This document shows, piece after piece, positions 28,066-41,800 of a DNA stretch of 64,000 nt. Within the stretch, counting starts at the first letter, position 1. Every line of letters starts with the position of its first letter. This DNA comes from Aphis gossypii (Eukaryota > Arthropoda > Insecta > Hemiptera > Aphididae). The stretch covers positions 9,982,001 to 10,046,000 of the forward strand of contig NC_065532.1 of assembly GCF_020184175.1 (NCBI RefSeq), in the 5' to 3' direction. Under the pieces are notes generated by a model, which was not told where the DNA came from, made no database searches, and saw only the letters and a list, made by a program, of their open reading frames with translations. A program made the position numbers and the translations under genes.

Positions 28066-29854
28066 AGTATTATTTACATTTATTTATTGATTTTCACAGT
28101 TTTCAAAACGATCACCTCTCAGTGTAGTAGATTAGGTAACCTCAGAAGCGTACAATATTATATCACTGTTTTGTCGGTGACGACGGGGCTTTGACGATTA
28201 AAAACTATCGCATACAAAAGAAAATAAAAACAAATTTACCACAGTGATAGGTCGAGTAGAACTTTTCACTCGGCAAATTGTTCTTATTCATCATTAATCG
28301 TTTTTTATCCTTTTTTCACTCTGCAGACTAGAGTTTTCAAAGGGCACAAAAATAACAACTTTTAAGTAATTTAATGTATAAGACGACGTTACGATTCAAC
28401 ATAAACTTAATGTTCCACAAAAACATAACGATTCAGACTGCATTGTTTTTTTAGTCAATTGAACTTAATTTTGAATAATTAAAACAAGATGTTGATATAA
28501 TATTGATTATTATAAGCATTACTGGACAGATTGAATAAAATAAAAATTACAAACGCTTAATTAGATAGGTCCTAAATCCTAATACTTTAATACTACTTAC
28601 TTTTGATTGTACTAGATTATTAGAGCGCTGAGCGATACTTAACATAACAAAAAATGGCAGTGTTCAGAAATCCTAAAAGACATAAAATTTCAAAATATTT
28701 TTTACACTAATAAAGTGGATGACTGATGAGATTGAATTTTCAAAAAAATTTGTTTTAATATAATTCCATTTACTGACACTGAACAACTTAATAAAATCAA
28801 TATTTTTAAATACAATGTTCAAAAGTATTAAACTCGATGGAAATGAAACCACAAAAATGGTATCAACAATAAATTTAATTAATAAACTTTTTAATTAAAT
28901 TATTTGTGAAAAAAAAATAGCAACTTATTTCTACTGCTATACTAAGAAATAGATTAAAATATATTTCGTGGTACAAAATTTTAATTAAGTACGCTACTGT
29001 TATATTATTAATGTACATTATTTATACCACCATTATGTCATATTATAATAATTATCCTGACAATTTGATTAAATAGGTAACTTTAAACAGTTATTGATTA
29101 GTTTTTTCACATCTGTAGTAATTTTTTATCATTTCAAATCGATTCAACGTTGATTTTCAAATAATTTTGTATGCAACACAATTATATTAAAACTTTATTA
29201 TTGTAAACGGTCTTACATAAATACATAATAAATATTAACATAATTCATTGTTATAGAATTATTAAGACGTTAGCATAATCGTTAATTTTTAAACCACGTT
29301 TATTATATATACTATATATTCGAGTTTACAATCCACGGAGTTTTAATCGGGGAAAATGAAACTTGGTTAGGGAGTAAATCGAAAATGTTTCGATTTCAAA
29401 GTTGTACTTTACTATTTAACTATTAGTCTTAACTAATGTAATTCAATACTCCTGACTGAGCAATCCACTCATGCAGGTGGCTTGAATACTTCGCGCTCCG
29501 TTGTTTGTCTCGTCTGATTTTGTAAGTACACATTTTAAAATTTTAAACATGACATCGAATCGGTCACCCACTGCGAACCAACTAACAATTACCATTATAC
29601 CAATCAAACACCTCTTTGCTTTTTTGGATACGAACACGCGAGGTAATTATTCAATTTAATCTCAGATTTTATGGCTAAATTCCGCCTGATTACATCCCTA
29701 ATTGAGTACAATAAAATGGCTAGGGAAATGAGTTTTTTACCAACAGATATTCTCAGAAACTACCGAATGAATTTAAACGAGATTTTTTCAATTTTTTGAA
29801 TTTAAAGAATATATAATATAGAGTACAGAGTAAGTTTTAAGCATGTTGGACCAA
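28066..29854. other. Gene-free DNA
   Basis: A 64-codon minus frame (29,443-29,637) is slightly GC-richer than its surroundings but is not recognisable. Nothing else is seen. Confidence 0.4.
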
Positions 29855-29890
29855 CTTGACGTCAAGGAATACATTGGTGGCGCCATCTGT
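29855..29890. promoter_or_regulatory. CRE-like palindrome next to a CTCF-like site
   Basis: CTTGACGTCAAG (29,855-29,866) is a perfect 12-bp palindrome around the CREB/ATF core TGACGTCA. Twelve bases on, GGCGCCATCTGT (29,879-29,890; reverse ACAGATGGCGCC) resembles the insect CTCF core A-G-N-T/G-GGCGC. Binding is inference only. Confidence 0.25.
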
Positions 29891-32800
29891 ACAATAAAAT
29901 AAAACTAAAAAAAATAATTTAAATTTATAAAATATAAAAAGTAGTTACCAGTATACTATTTTATAATATTATTTATTATTCAAATATATATAAAAAATCA
30001 ATGACCTTTAATATCGTTAATGACAAGTGCTGTTCTGCTGTATCCATCCCCTAAAAGCAGATTGTCCATCTCTGTCGAATTAGTTCATAAACCTGGGTAC
30101 GGATTTGTCCTTGAAATGAGGTACACTAAAACAAAGATACACCGATATACTGAGTATTTTATGTTCGTTCAATTTAATCCCAAACGAAGTTGGGTTATAC
30201 AACAAAATAAATTGTCAATTAAATTAACTTTAATTTTTTTAGTTGATATTAAAATAGTGATTATGAAAATCTATCTGTAATGAAAATTAAAAGTAAATTT
30301 ATTATTTATTGTTCAATCACCATGTAGACAATGATTTTAAATATATATTAATAAAAAAATAATCATAATATAAGTACGTTCAATATAAATAAATGTGAAA
30401 TGAGTTCATTATACTAACAGCTTATCTCAGAAGCTGCTGGATACTGGATTAATTTCAGTAAAAATAATATCAATCGATTATTCGTAATACGGAAGGTATT
30501 TTTAGGGTCATTTTTCAACCTTCGTAGGTTGACTAACACATATATTTCTTTTTGGCTTGCGAAAGTTGAATATTTTATCGTTTATATTACAATATAGGGT
30601 CGCAATTGGTTAAAGAAATAAAATTATTTTTAAAAAATTGGCACAGACTAGCCAGCCAACTATGAGTTGCTATGGGATTTTTTTTTTTAAATAAAAGAAA
30701 ATAATATTTAATTTATTGTTTTTATTAAAATTTACATCAAAAGGATATGCACTTGTGTTTATAACTTATATCTAGACTCAAAAAATATTCTACCTGGTTT
30801 GACGACAATTTCAGAGATTGTTTTTAAAAATATATCAGAAAAATTTAATGAGTATAGGTAGTTTTAACCACATGTAAGTTTTAAAATATATCTACAAAGT
30901 GTTACAACCAATCCGCCACAAGCAGTTAACTCATTTTGGTAGAATTATTTAAATTAAAAAAAACGAGGTAAACCTATGCCCGATGACGATTTGCCAATGA
31001 ACTAAAATAAAACCAAGATACACCAAAATTGCGCATAATACCTATATATGTATAATATATTTATATTACAAATAAATGTTTTTGCATTTTTGCTAAAATT
31101 AATAATTATGATACATTATATTTTTGAGTAAATTAAATACTTATAATGTGATGTACCTATTCAATTTATATGCAAAAAAATGTACATTTCTTTGAATAAA
31201 TGGTGTTTAAGCAGGTAGGTAATATAAGTTATGCTGCAACCAATTAAAAAAATCTGCGCACCCCTACCAATGTCAGTGAGATAATATTTTTTTTAAAAAA
31301 GACTTAATCTTAAGTATATAATACTATTGTTCATAGTTATATAAAAATATAGTTTTTTCATTACAATATGTATATTGTATAGTACATATTTATTTATTAT
31401 TATTGTGTATACTGTAACAACATATAAATGCGATAAAGTATAACTATTCTAGTATAATACTCTAGTATAGCTTAGTACCTATTATACACAACGTATAGAC
31501 AATAGAACTAAATCACCGATTTTTCCTTTATAGCCGCCTGATCTCACAATGATAAAATTAAATAATGGTTTAGTAAAACGCGATAGTTGCTACCGTAAGC
31601 ATCATCGTAATCATGAAAGTGTAGAGATTACATGTCACGATTAGGGCGAGAGGACGACATCATATTATCAAGTCATCATGATTGCTGTCACAATAATATG
31701 ATTAAGCTTCCATACTATCAAACATGCTTGTTTGATCATTTATTTGATTAATTTGAGGACTTGAGTATCGTCTAAAATTATTTTTCATACTTTTTCTTAT
31801 TTTTAAGGCATAATAAATAAATGAAAACCTAATATTTGTACATATCTAGAAATAAAGTTTATTTCCACTCATCCCTCTCATACAAAACGTATGTATACCT
31901 ACGCCACTATAGAGTACGTACGTTTTTATTACGCTCATTTCTTAAGGGTATGAATAAGTCATTGTAGGTGATGATGACCTTCCGTCTCGTGTGATCTGTG
32001 GCTATAAAACTACATTTTGTACATGTAAAGTAAGGTATAGTAAAGGAACAAAAAGTTTTACCTAGGTACCTTGCAGATAGAAAGGGTGCTAAAAAACATA
32101 GTCAGTTTGTAAAACATAAAAATAATAATCATTATAATCATTAATGTATTATAATGAAATGATTAATATATTTTATTATATAGCTAACAAATGGTTAATC
32201 ATTTATGAAAAAAATATAAAAATTATTATAACCTATTGATTTTTATTTTATTGCATTATAAATCTAAACATTTTTATAATATATTAGCTGATCCGATCCC
32301 ATGCATTTCATTTTACATTAAAAATTCCAACTCTATAATACCTAATAAGTTTTTGATTAAATGCTATTTGTTAAAGTACATTTGAGTACACAATATTTTT
32401 TGTTTTTCTTTCTGGTGCATGTACAAATTATCAGCGAAACATAAAAAAAAACCACCTAAAAAACCTACAAACTGCCTTTAGTCTATAAGCAATATGAAAT
32501 CCACAAATCTGATTAAAACTTTAAGTGCCATAGATGCATACAGCGCTATGGGCAAACTTTTAAAAACTTAAAAATTAATGTTATCAATTCTAAAGTGATG
32601 TAAAAAAAAAAAAGACAAATACAGACACCCGTTGAAAAAATATCGGAAAAATTATATTTATTTATTTATTTAATAACTAATAATTATTATCGCTTTAATA
32701 ATAATAAAATTAAAACAAATAACAAATATTTACAAACAAAAATTTCCATCGTAAATCTCAAAATCCCTATTTAAACAACTTCCCGGGTTGAACCTATCCC

Positions 32801-33370
32801 TTTTTAAATTATCCTATCTTCTTCCAAGGGGTCTTACCTATCTCTGAACCAAATTTCATCGCAATCGGATAAACGGTTAAGTAATTCATAAAGAACACAA
32901 TTCAATAATCAATGATGACAAAAAATAAAGTTATAACAAAAAAATCAAACAAAATGTTATTAAAGTTTTTCCATGAAATATTCACTCTTATATTATATTT
33001 TATATTTTAACACGTCCACGCATTAAGCAGGTACCTATAGATATGTCCGGCAACGCCTAATTTTGAACCTGTGCTTTTCATATCTAATAGTTATAATTTT
33101 ATTTCATTGCTTACATAATTTATAAAATATTGCGTTAATTTTTATATGTTTATTACGCATGGTCAAGGACCAAGGTCACTGTCACTTCGACTCACCGTTT
33201 AGTTGTGTTTATACGTTATGCACTCTCCAGACTTCACTTGGAATATATATATATGTATTAATTGTATTATAAATATACACACAATCCGGATTTTATACTT
33301 TTGGCTGGGCAACGCCCTAGCTATGTTGGCGCCCAGATACTCGCCCCAAGGCAGTTAAGTAAATACCGAT
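29891..33370. other. Gene-free DNA with a possible transposon 3' remnant at 32,780-32,900
   Basis: Most is AT-rich without coding signs. At about 32,847-32,880 'gaaccaaatttcatcgcaat' followed by 'cggataaacggtt' resembles a sequence common near 3' ends of insect retroposons ('accaaatttcatcaaaatcgg' with 'gccgtt'). That suggests an eroded LINE/SINE tail, with weak support. Confidence 0.35.
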
Positions 33371-33374
33371 TGTG

Positions 33375-33383
33375 TATATATAA
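33375..33383 (+). promoter_or_regulatory. TATA box of the cuticle-protein gene
   Basis: TATATATAA at 33,375-33,383 lies about 125 bp upstream of the start codon. A start site some 30 bp downstream, near the 'catcacact' run at about 33,405, would give a roughly 100-nt leader, normal for an insect cuticle gene. The start itself is not visible in sequence. Confidence 0.55.
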
Positions 33384-33504
33384 GGACCACACTACCCGGC
33401 ATCGGCATCACACTACATCTCCTCACATCAAGTGTACACATTGACCACAGGTTGAAGTTTGCAGATTTGTTGTAAAGAACGCTAGAAAAAATCACCTAAC
33501 CGAA

Positions 33505-35110
33505 ATGGCTTCTTTCAAGTATCTGGTAAGTGACTTTACAAACAAAATTACAGCGCAGGTATTATGAACTGATCACTTGTTGAACCGATGAATTATTTTT
33601 TTCTATAGCTATATTATAATAATATACAATATGTTCAACTTAAAATGTTTCACGATCGTTACTTATAATATTATGAACTCAAATTCCCTCGTCAGTTATA
33701 GGTCGATATATAATAATTTCAAACAATTCTTAACTTACATAAGACGACTTTTACAGTATACCGTCATACCGATAAATTATAATTCACCTTAATATGCTTT
33801 TCAACGCTTCGATCGAGAATCGGAGACTTATAAATATTTAAGTGCAAAAATGCAATTATTAGATATTATATATTATATTTTAACAATATTGTTATAAACA
33901 TTATTCGTTGTTATCCGAACGCATATAGGTATAATTTTATTTCATTTTTTTTATATAACATATAATTTCAATTAACTTTCTGAAGTAGGTATTTTACTGT
34001 AATATATATTCGAAATTGTATGATTTGACTGCAACCTTATTGTTATTATACGAATTAAAATAAAAAATAAGTTTTCGAAATACCATATAACCATCTAAAA
34101 ATTCTCAAAACACAGCTACACAATTTGAATCAACTCGTTTCTATTAGTATTATCACCTGTTTACGGGAAAACATCAATATTTAAAAAGGTGCTGTTGTAC
34201 GAATAACTACAATACTGACAATAAAAACTTTCAAGACAATATGCACGGTAAATAGTAATTTAACTTTAATGTAATCTATTATCTTATTCTACTGTATTAT
34301 TGTACCGTACCAAGTGGGTACAGACCGTACATTTTAAATTTAATTGAAAAAAAAATATTAAAAATTAAAACAAAAATAACTAAATAGTAAATAATATAAT
34401 ATATCACATTTCACATTGTGATTTGTGATTAATACTCTACCCTGTATTTTACTCATAACATCGAGTACAAATTATTTGCAATATTTTTTATTTATTACTA
34501 TTATTGTTACTCTCGACAGATATTCATCACCTTGGCCGTGTACTCCGTTGTTGCCGAAGAAGGAGTAAGAGAAAAGAAACATGCCTACATCGCCGCTGCC
34601 CCAGCTCGTAAGTATACCTATACTATAGCTACCAATAATATGTAAACTATAATACGAAAACGAAACTTTTAAGCTTTAGATAACTAAATGAAATTTTACC
34701 AAATTTCAAAAAGTTCCTGTATAAATACAACCGAATATTGACCAACGTCAATCGATTTTTTTTTTACAGCGATTTTAGGTTACTCTGTCACTGCCCCCGG
34801 ATCGTTCTCATATGCATACTCTGGTTACAACTATCCGTACCACTATCCAGTAGCAAAAGCTGTACCATTCCACGCTGCACCCGTCGCATACCCGGGAGCC
34901 GTGTACCCAGCCACGACATATGCCGCCCACGCATACCCGAGCTACCCCGAAGATGATGGTCAATACTGGCCAGGCAAATACGAAAAAATCGAAGTCCCAG
35001 CTTACAAGGCTGTTTACCCAAGTTATGCTGCCGAAGATGACGGCCAATACTGGCCCGGAAAATACGAAAAGGTCGACGCCTCAGCTTACAAGGCCGAACA
35101 CCACTACTAG
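33505..35110 (+). CDS. Secreted cuticle-type protein with a duplicated DDGQYWPGKYEK unit (3 exons)
   Basis: Coding exons are 33,505-33,525, 34,520-34,607 and 34,770-35,110, joined at GT/AG introns of 994 and 162 bp; phases match and give 149 aa. Residues 1-19 (MASFKYLIFITLAVYSVVA) form a signal peptide, interrupted by intron 1 after codon 7, a layout usual in insect cuticle genes. Residues ~40-92 are rich in Tyr, Ala, Pro and Val with AAP-type motifs seen in low-complexity cuticle proteins. Residues 92-118 and 119-145 are two copies of a 27-residue unit, YPSY-x-x-DDGQYWPGKYEK-x-(8)-YKA. No chitin-binding R&R consensus is visible, so the class is uncertain; extracellular matrix or cuticle is inferred from signal peptide and composition. 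The start codon has the context cgaaATGg. The promoter has a TATA box. Confidence 0.85.
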
Positions 35111-35182
35111 GTACTCCCACAACAACGATTCTCAACCTTCCGCGGGCAAAAAGCTCGCAGTCTTTCTTATTCGACTTTTAAC

Positions 35183-35188
35183 AATAAA
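35183..35188 (+). terminator. Polyadenylation signal of the cuticle gene
   Basis: AATAAA lies 73 nt after the stop codon, followed by a T-rich stretch at about 35,200-35,228. Confidence 0.65.
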
Positions 35189-35229
35189 AACGTGATCTTA
35201 ATTTTTTCATAAATCGATTTTTGTTTTTT

Positions 35230-37590
35230 ATACCTACTTTATCTTTCTCTACGGGTTGTGACGACATCCTACAGCGTTATAATAATAGATATTAAAATAT
35301 TATTATTGCATTTATTACAGTTTATATTTTTATACGAACAATACTCTTAATATTTAATAAGTAATAACTACCACAATATTTTAAGAATACTCTCAAATAA
35401 TGCGCTATTATTATATAGGTATTATATTATATATTTAAACAAGATAAACATATTTTTCCCAAATTTCCCCTGGATATTTTATACTTATAAAAATATCAGC
35501 AAACTAACAACAGACCCATTCTGAAAATTTTATTAATTGGCGTGGCACAGAATAATTCTGGGCTACAGATCCGTACCTACTACAAAATTGTCGAAAAAGG
35601 TTCATGTATCCGAATAGACGAACAATATTCAAAATAAGTGTAGCTAAAACCTTTTATAACTTTAGTGAAGAACCTTTGCCAATAATACTAAGAGATTAAA
35701 TAAACAAAAAAGATAAAATTGATAATTTGATAGTAATTAGGGTTTAATTAGTAATTACTAAACGACGTTAGTGGATTATATTTTTATGTTTCTAAATTGA
35801 AAATCTACATACAGATAATATGTAGTAATAATAACAATTAAAACGTATTACCTATGTAAAATTTACTAACACACTAAATACACAATAAAATAATTAATAC
35901 TTACCTACATAATCAATTCAAAACAGAACAATCACTAATCAGACAGTACATTATATTACATTTGTTTACTTAATTTGGCCAACACGCGCGACAATGACCA
36001 ATGACTGACCAATTAACCAATGGCAATGAATAGGGTTAGGATTTTATAGCATTTGCATATTTCTTATTAGATGCTTAAGAAATAGCGGAGTAAACAAAAA
36101 ATATATAGAGAATTCAAATTCAACATTTTATTTTGCATATTTTGTGATTTCTTAGATTTTTGTGCTATTTTTGGACTTTTTGAAATATTATGCTTTTTAA
36201 CCTGTTATATTATCTCAAATTAAAAAAAAAAAAAACGTTTTAGAAAAAAAATAGCGGTTTGTCTGAATTTTAAAAATACTAGATTATGAAAAAAGTTCAA
36301 ATATTAGTGAACTACTTACATGTAACGATATAATATATTTCAAATATATTGGTAATATATATACATTACGAATTATATTGGTGGACGTCAAACACACATT
36401 TTTAAAGTACAAAACTTTATCGACAGATAACTGCAAAAAGTTAAAATTCGAAAATCTGGTTAAGCATTTAATAATTCAACATTATAACATTCAAGGTTAC
36501 CTGATATTTTAAATAAAATGTAAACGATTTAAAATTTTGAAGTGAATTAATTGGGTAATTTTTTTACAGTCTTTCAAAATTAGACTATAAGAGTGTCTAT
36601 TAATGATTTCAAAACTTAAGTAACTTCCTATAATAATTTGTAAGTGATTAATTAATTATATTAATTTAAAAATTTTCGTTTTGTCGCATATTTTGTTATT
36701 TTTATTGGATATTTAGGCATTTAGCGATACCTATAGTAATGTTATAACGTATATTTATTCAATTTTAAGAACTATTAAATCCCAACCTTGGCAATGAATA
36801 TAATTTATATGTAAATATTATAAGTATACTAACTACCTAATATTGAGTAATATGAATTGCATTGCATTGCACTATACCAGCTAGTCATTCATTTTGTTCT
36901 AGTTAATGGTTATTCGAGATCTGAAAGAAAAATAAAGGTATTATTAATTTATTAATTTCATACTCAATAATGGCATAATCTTATGGACTTATCATACTAC
37001 AAAAACTTAGTCGGATACTCATAATTCGCTTAACAATATTAAAATATTATATAAAAACCACATTATGAGCAACACAGGTAGACAAGTAATATTCTTACCT
37101 TTAAGTTTGGCTGTAGGTAAAGTCAATATTATTAAAACAAAAAAGTAACCACGTTACGTTGGTTTTATTAAACAAGAATTTTCAAGTTATATTTTCTACG
37201 TTTGTAAAACGGAAACAAATATTAAGGGTGAAAAGTCCTCGCTGGCTCACTTCTTCTCGCCAATATAATTTTGTATTGTTATTGTAATTTGAACGTCGTA
37301 CCCGTGACCCGCACGTGTTTTTCCGTCCAACTAACGTTTTAGAATTTTTAAATTTTTAGAATTATCAAACTTTAAGTTTTTTAACTCGAAATATTTTTAC
37401 ATTTATTCGAGTTCTTTTATTTATCTCTTATTTCGCGGTTGACTTTTTATGAAATTTTAGTTTTACGGCTAGACGAGAGTGCGTAAAATATTCAAATTCA
37501 AAAACCGTCATAAGTCGCTTAAAAATTAAACCATCGTAAAAAACCGACGAGAGAAGACAGATAATTTTCTTAGCTTAAAGCTCGATGACA
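35230..37590. other. Gene-free AT-rich DNA between the cuticle gene and UBE3A
   Basis: No coding frame or repeat end is recognised. CpG content begins to rise from about 37,260. Confidence 0.5.
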
Positions 37591-37869
37591 GTATTAATCA
37601 ATATAGTGACTCTGTATAATAACATCAAACCTTACGAGTTACGACGTAACAAAATCGGAGCTGCTGCTGAACGTAAATCATAAAGCAACGTTTTCCGTGC
37701 GTAAGACAAAGACGACTATAATATAATACGTTATGCGGGTGTGACGTCCAATTAATTAATTACAACTACGCACTACGCACGAAATATTGGCGGCGTAGAT
37801 AACAAAAATAAAAAACGTTATCGTCCGTTCCGAGGAAAAAAAAACGTTTTGATAACGGAGCTTTTATAA

Positions 37870-38640
37870 TACGGTCGCGGGGGGGAACAGAGATGATTTT
37901 TTCCGCCACGACCGTCGACCGTCGGCGGTTTTCCGAGTCAGCTGCTGCTCAGCCCGCCACCCACACCCACCAGACGAAAATCCCGATACCCCCCCGTCCA
38001 GCTTTACACCTCCCGCGCTCGGGCGGCGCTACGTCCCGGCCGCCGCGCTTCTTTGAAATCCGTATCGCGCGTGCGCCTCCCCGTCACAGTCGTGCCCGTC
38101 GTCAAATTATTATTATTATTATTATTATTCTCGGCCTGCGATATATATTTTTTTTTCTTTCACCCACAAAACATCTGATACGCATTTTTCGTCTTTGTTT
38201 TGCGCGCGCGTGCTGAATGAAAATAAAAATAAATAGAAAAAAACGCATCGCGAGAGAGCGAGAGAGACGGACAGCGCGAAAAGAGTGATTACACGCACAC
38301 ACGCACACAGGCGGTCTGCTGACTGCTATCGATTTACTGTGTTGTTCGGTCGTGTTCTCCAGTCTCGGTAGTCACAGATTTCGACGAGGGTCAACTGCGA
38401 CGTGGTGTTTCGATCGCGCACCCCCCCGTGACGTACGAGAAACACGAACAAATCGTCGTCGTCGTCGTCACGTTTAGATTATAATATTATAGTTGCGTAG
38501 TGTACGACGTTTGACGGTTGTCGCGAACGGCGCAGCAGAAATCGTATCGCGAAAATCGAATGGCTCGACCGCCGAATCGCGTCAGTCGTAGACGTACAAC
38601 AGCGGTGAACCGTCAATAAATCGCTCATTGTAAGTGCCGT
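37870..38640 (+). promoter_or_regulatory. CpG-rich promoter and 5' leader of UBE3A
   Basis: An abrupt GC/CpG-rich island (for example 'cgtcgaccgtcggcgg', 'ctcgggcggcgctacg', a CGT run at 38,453-38,469 and an ATT run at 38,105-38,131) precedes the UBE3A start. Its open frames (37,893-38,216 on +, 38,102-38,308 on -) come from GC composition and simple repeats. No clear TATA box is seen, as expected for a broadly expressed gene. A possible leader intron runs 38,630-38,702 (gtaagt ... ctgtcggcag). Confidence 0.6.
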
Positions 38641-38795
38641 TGGTGTACACGCCGTCCTGTCGATTATTTTATAATTATTCTATCATTGTTTACTGTCGGC
38701 AGACACCTTCTTTCGTGTGTTCGTCGCGTCGTTCCGTCGCCTATCACTGAAATTTTCGTTTGAGCAGGTATTGCAACGCCGCTCCCCCGGATCTG

Positions 38796-38807
38796 ATGTC
38801 ATCATGA
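38796..38807 (+). promoter_or_regulatory. Three-codon upstream ORF overlapping the UBE3A start
   Basis: ATG TCA TCA TGA starts 8 nt before the UBE3A ATG (38,804), and its stop overlaps that ATG in the ATGA arrangement. The upstream ATG has a weak context (C at -3), while the main ATG has A at -3. Ribosomes could leak past it or reinitiate. Confidence 0.5.
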
Positions 38808-41800
38808 AAAGAGACTTGGCCAAGAAATTGATCGAACGTTATTTCTATCTGATCACAGAAGGTTGTGGCAACGGCGATTGTGTTAATGATTATTGTGCAT
38901 CCAGTAAAAGAGTAAGTACCTACCTAACAATAAATAAATAAATATTAAATTGTATTCGTTTCTCTGCGATAATAAATGTATTTCATCGTTCATAGCCATT
39001 TGTTATTGTCCCTATAAATTGATTGATTTTCAGCAAAACCATAAACTGGTGTAGATTCTGTCCTTGAACAGATCATCCAAATATCTGGCTGATAGTACCT
39101 AACTATTATTAGTTTGATCCAGTAATTAAATGTAAATTATAGAAGTTATTTATTTTATATACGTTTTACCTATTTACTCATCAACACAATTTAATTTATA
39201 TTCTAACTGTATCGTTTACTATTTAAGTAGCTTATAAAAATACTATTTGATCATGATTGATTTTTACAATTTTGATTACCTAATATGTATTACGATTCAT
39301 TTTATATCTATTATTAATCAAGCTTATCACAAAAAAAAAATGTATTCAATCATAACCTTATGAAACAATAAATCATTTTTTTCTTTTGTAAATAACAAAA
39401 AAAATGTCTGGTGTAGATATCTTACATTTTATGTTTTAATAATATAATATTATAGTTTAATCTATTAGTAGTTTTATGTATAAAAAAAAAATCACCATAC
39501 TAAGATTATAATTTATTTTATTTTATTTTATGTTTTATCATTGTTAGGCTTACTACACATCACAGTAAGTCAGTTAATTTGTGAAACACTCATTCAACAA
39601 ACCTTCTGAATGTATTAGTTCTTCATAGATCATCGTCTAGCTGAATTATCATTAAGTAACTGTTTGGTAAATCTGTATATTTTTAGAATTCTAGTTAGTC
39701 TAACATTATTAACTCGTCATATTTAATTAATACATGCATGTATAATAATATAGTAGGAGAAGATTATATGTTGATGTTTTACTCAAATTAAGAATGATAA
39801 TCTTTTAACAACATCTCAAAACTTAGACCCATAAATTATTTATTTAAAATACTAATTTTATTTGATTAAAATATTTTTACTAATATTGTGTAATTATTAT
39901 TATTAATAGGCAAACCATCACCTTAATTCTATAATTTTGTGTTATACACTGAATATTTTAGTTGCTACTTGCTAGTAGTTATGTATTTAATTTATTATCA
40001 TTAGAAATGTTTTTTAAATGTATAAATATAACTATAAAATAAGTGCTATTCAAATGATGACTAGTATAATATACATATTGTATACTTATTATTTTAAATC
40101 AATTATCCTATTTAGCATTGTGACTCATAATATTTTATAATATTATACCTATGCGAGAACTAAAACATGTAGGTACAAAAATTTCCAAAATGTTCACAAA
40201 TAATTATAAATTATATATTAGCCTTATTTTCATTGTCTAAAAAAAAAAATTAGTCCTGTCTAATAGGTTTGAAATACATTTCCAATTAAATTTATTGTTA
40301 ACTTAATTGTTATTTATTTATTTATTTATTAATCAATTTTTTTTTTTTTCAGTGTACCAATGTGGTGTCAGCTAATGATGCAGCCGCTATCGCTATTCAA
40401 TTATTTCGCCTTGATGCAAGATTGTGTGATCAACATCCCATGAAAGTAGCAAGAACCACTAATAACCCATCAGTGTCTGGAAATACTTTACATGACGCCA
40501 ATACATCATTAGCTTGCTGTAGCAATACCCAAGATACACTTTATTTATCACATGATGCTTGTGTGCAAACAAATCCATGTACTGTATTCCAAGTAAATCC
40601 AGTACATACAACTGACTTATCTAGATCATTATCAGATGCTCAGATTACTCAAACCACTAGTACTTGTTCTCAGACAGAGAGTGGTGGTAGTTCATCTTCA
40701 TTTAAAATAGTCAGTGCCGAACCTATGACAAAAGAACATAGTCCATTCATTGCACCAATTGAATCCATGGCGCAACAAGAAGGTACATCTTCTCAATTTT
40801 CGAAAGAAGAAGTTAATGAAGATGTATCAAAACATAAAGATGATCATGCAAATCCTCCTGAACAAAATAATAGTACCAATCATTCAACAAACAAGGATAT
40901 TTTGGATCGCTTAGATGTTGCTTCATTAGAAATACCAGAATGTGTTTTACATGAGGTAGAAGACATAAACTTAACTTTTATGGAAACTATGAAAAATACT
41001 ATAAAACATATTGCTTCTATTCAAAATGGTAATTTTAAATATTTTTTAAAAATATTATGTATGTGTAATAATATTTCAAGTTCATCTTAATAAATTAGGT
41101 CAATATTTTTTTTTCTTCAAATTTTGATTCATGTTCTTTGTGTGAATTTAAAAAAAAAATCATAAATACTACGCAAAAGGTCAACAGACAGTCTTTTAAT
41201 AGCATAGGCTGGCACTATGTCAGATTATTATTATTATTATTGTTATATTATAAAATAGTATATTGCATATTTATTTTGCATTCATATCATCTATCACTAA
41301 GTTTACTTTCATACTTAATTTATAAAAAAAATTTAACTAATATTATACATTATTGATTTATATGCCAATAGGCAACAATTGTTTCATGCATTGGACAAAG
41401 TGGACATAATTTGATTTGTTTATAAATATTGAAGGTCCTTTCACCACTTGGCTCTAATCCAATACATGCGTTTCAGTTGTTTAGCGTGTTGTTTTACAAA
41501 TTTTGGCAACAGCAGATATTATATATTTCTTTGTATATGCTTTGTCTTGAATTTAACATTTGTGAAGATAATCCTCCTACCTTTTATCTTATTAGTAATA
41601 TTATAAATGCCTGTCTGAAATTTCATTCAGTGTATCATGTGTGACGTCTAAGCATTAACATAATGTGTATTTTAAACGTTACAAACTTATACTGTTTGAT
41701 GTTTTCAGGTATTAAATATTTGAATGAAACCAATTTGATAGAACTAACAAAACAGCAAAACGGACCAGATCCATGCAAAGATAACAATGAGTTACTATCT

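Noticed and set aside
34788..35135. 115-codon minus-strand frame
   Set aside because: Antisense shadow of the third exon of the cuticle gene, whose sense frame has signal peptide, introns and repeats.
37893..38308. 107-codon + and 68-codon - frames upstream of UBE3A
   Set aside because: They result from GC-rich promoter sequence and an ATT repeat; no protein family pattern.
38717..38803. In-frame N-terminal extension of UBE3A
   Set aside because: The upstream open part has no ATG; the ATG at 38,804 has a good context and begins exactly at the conserved MKR...LIERY of UBE3A.
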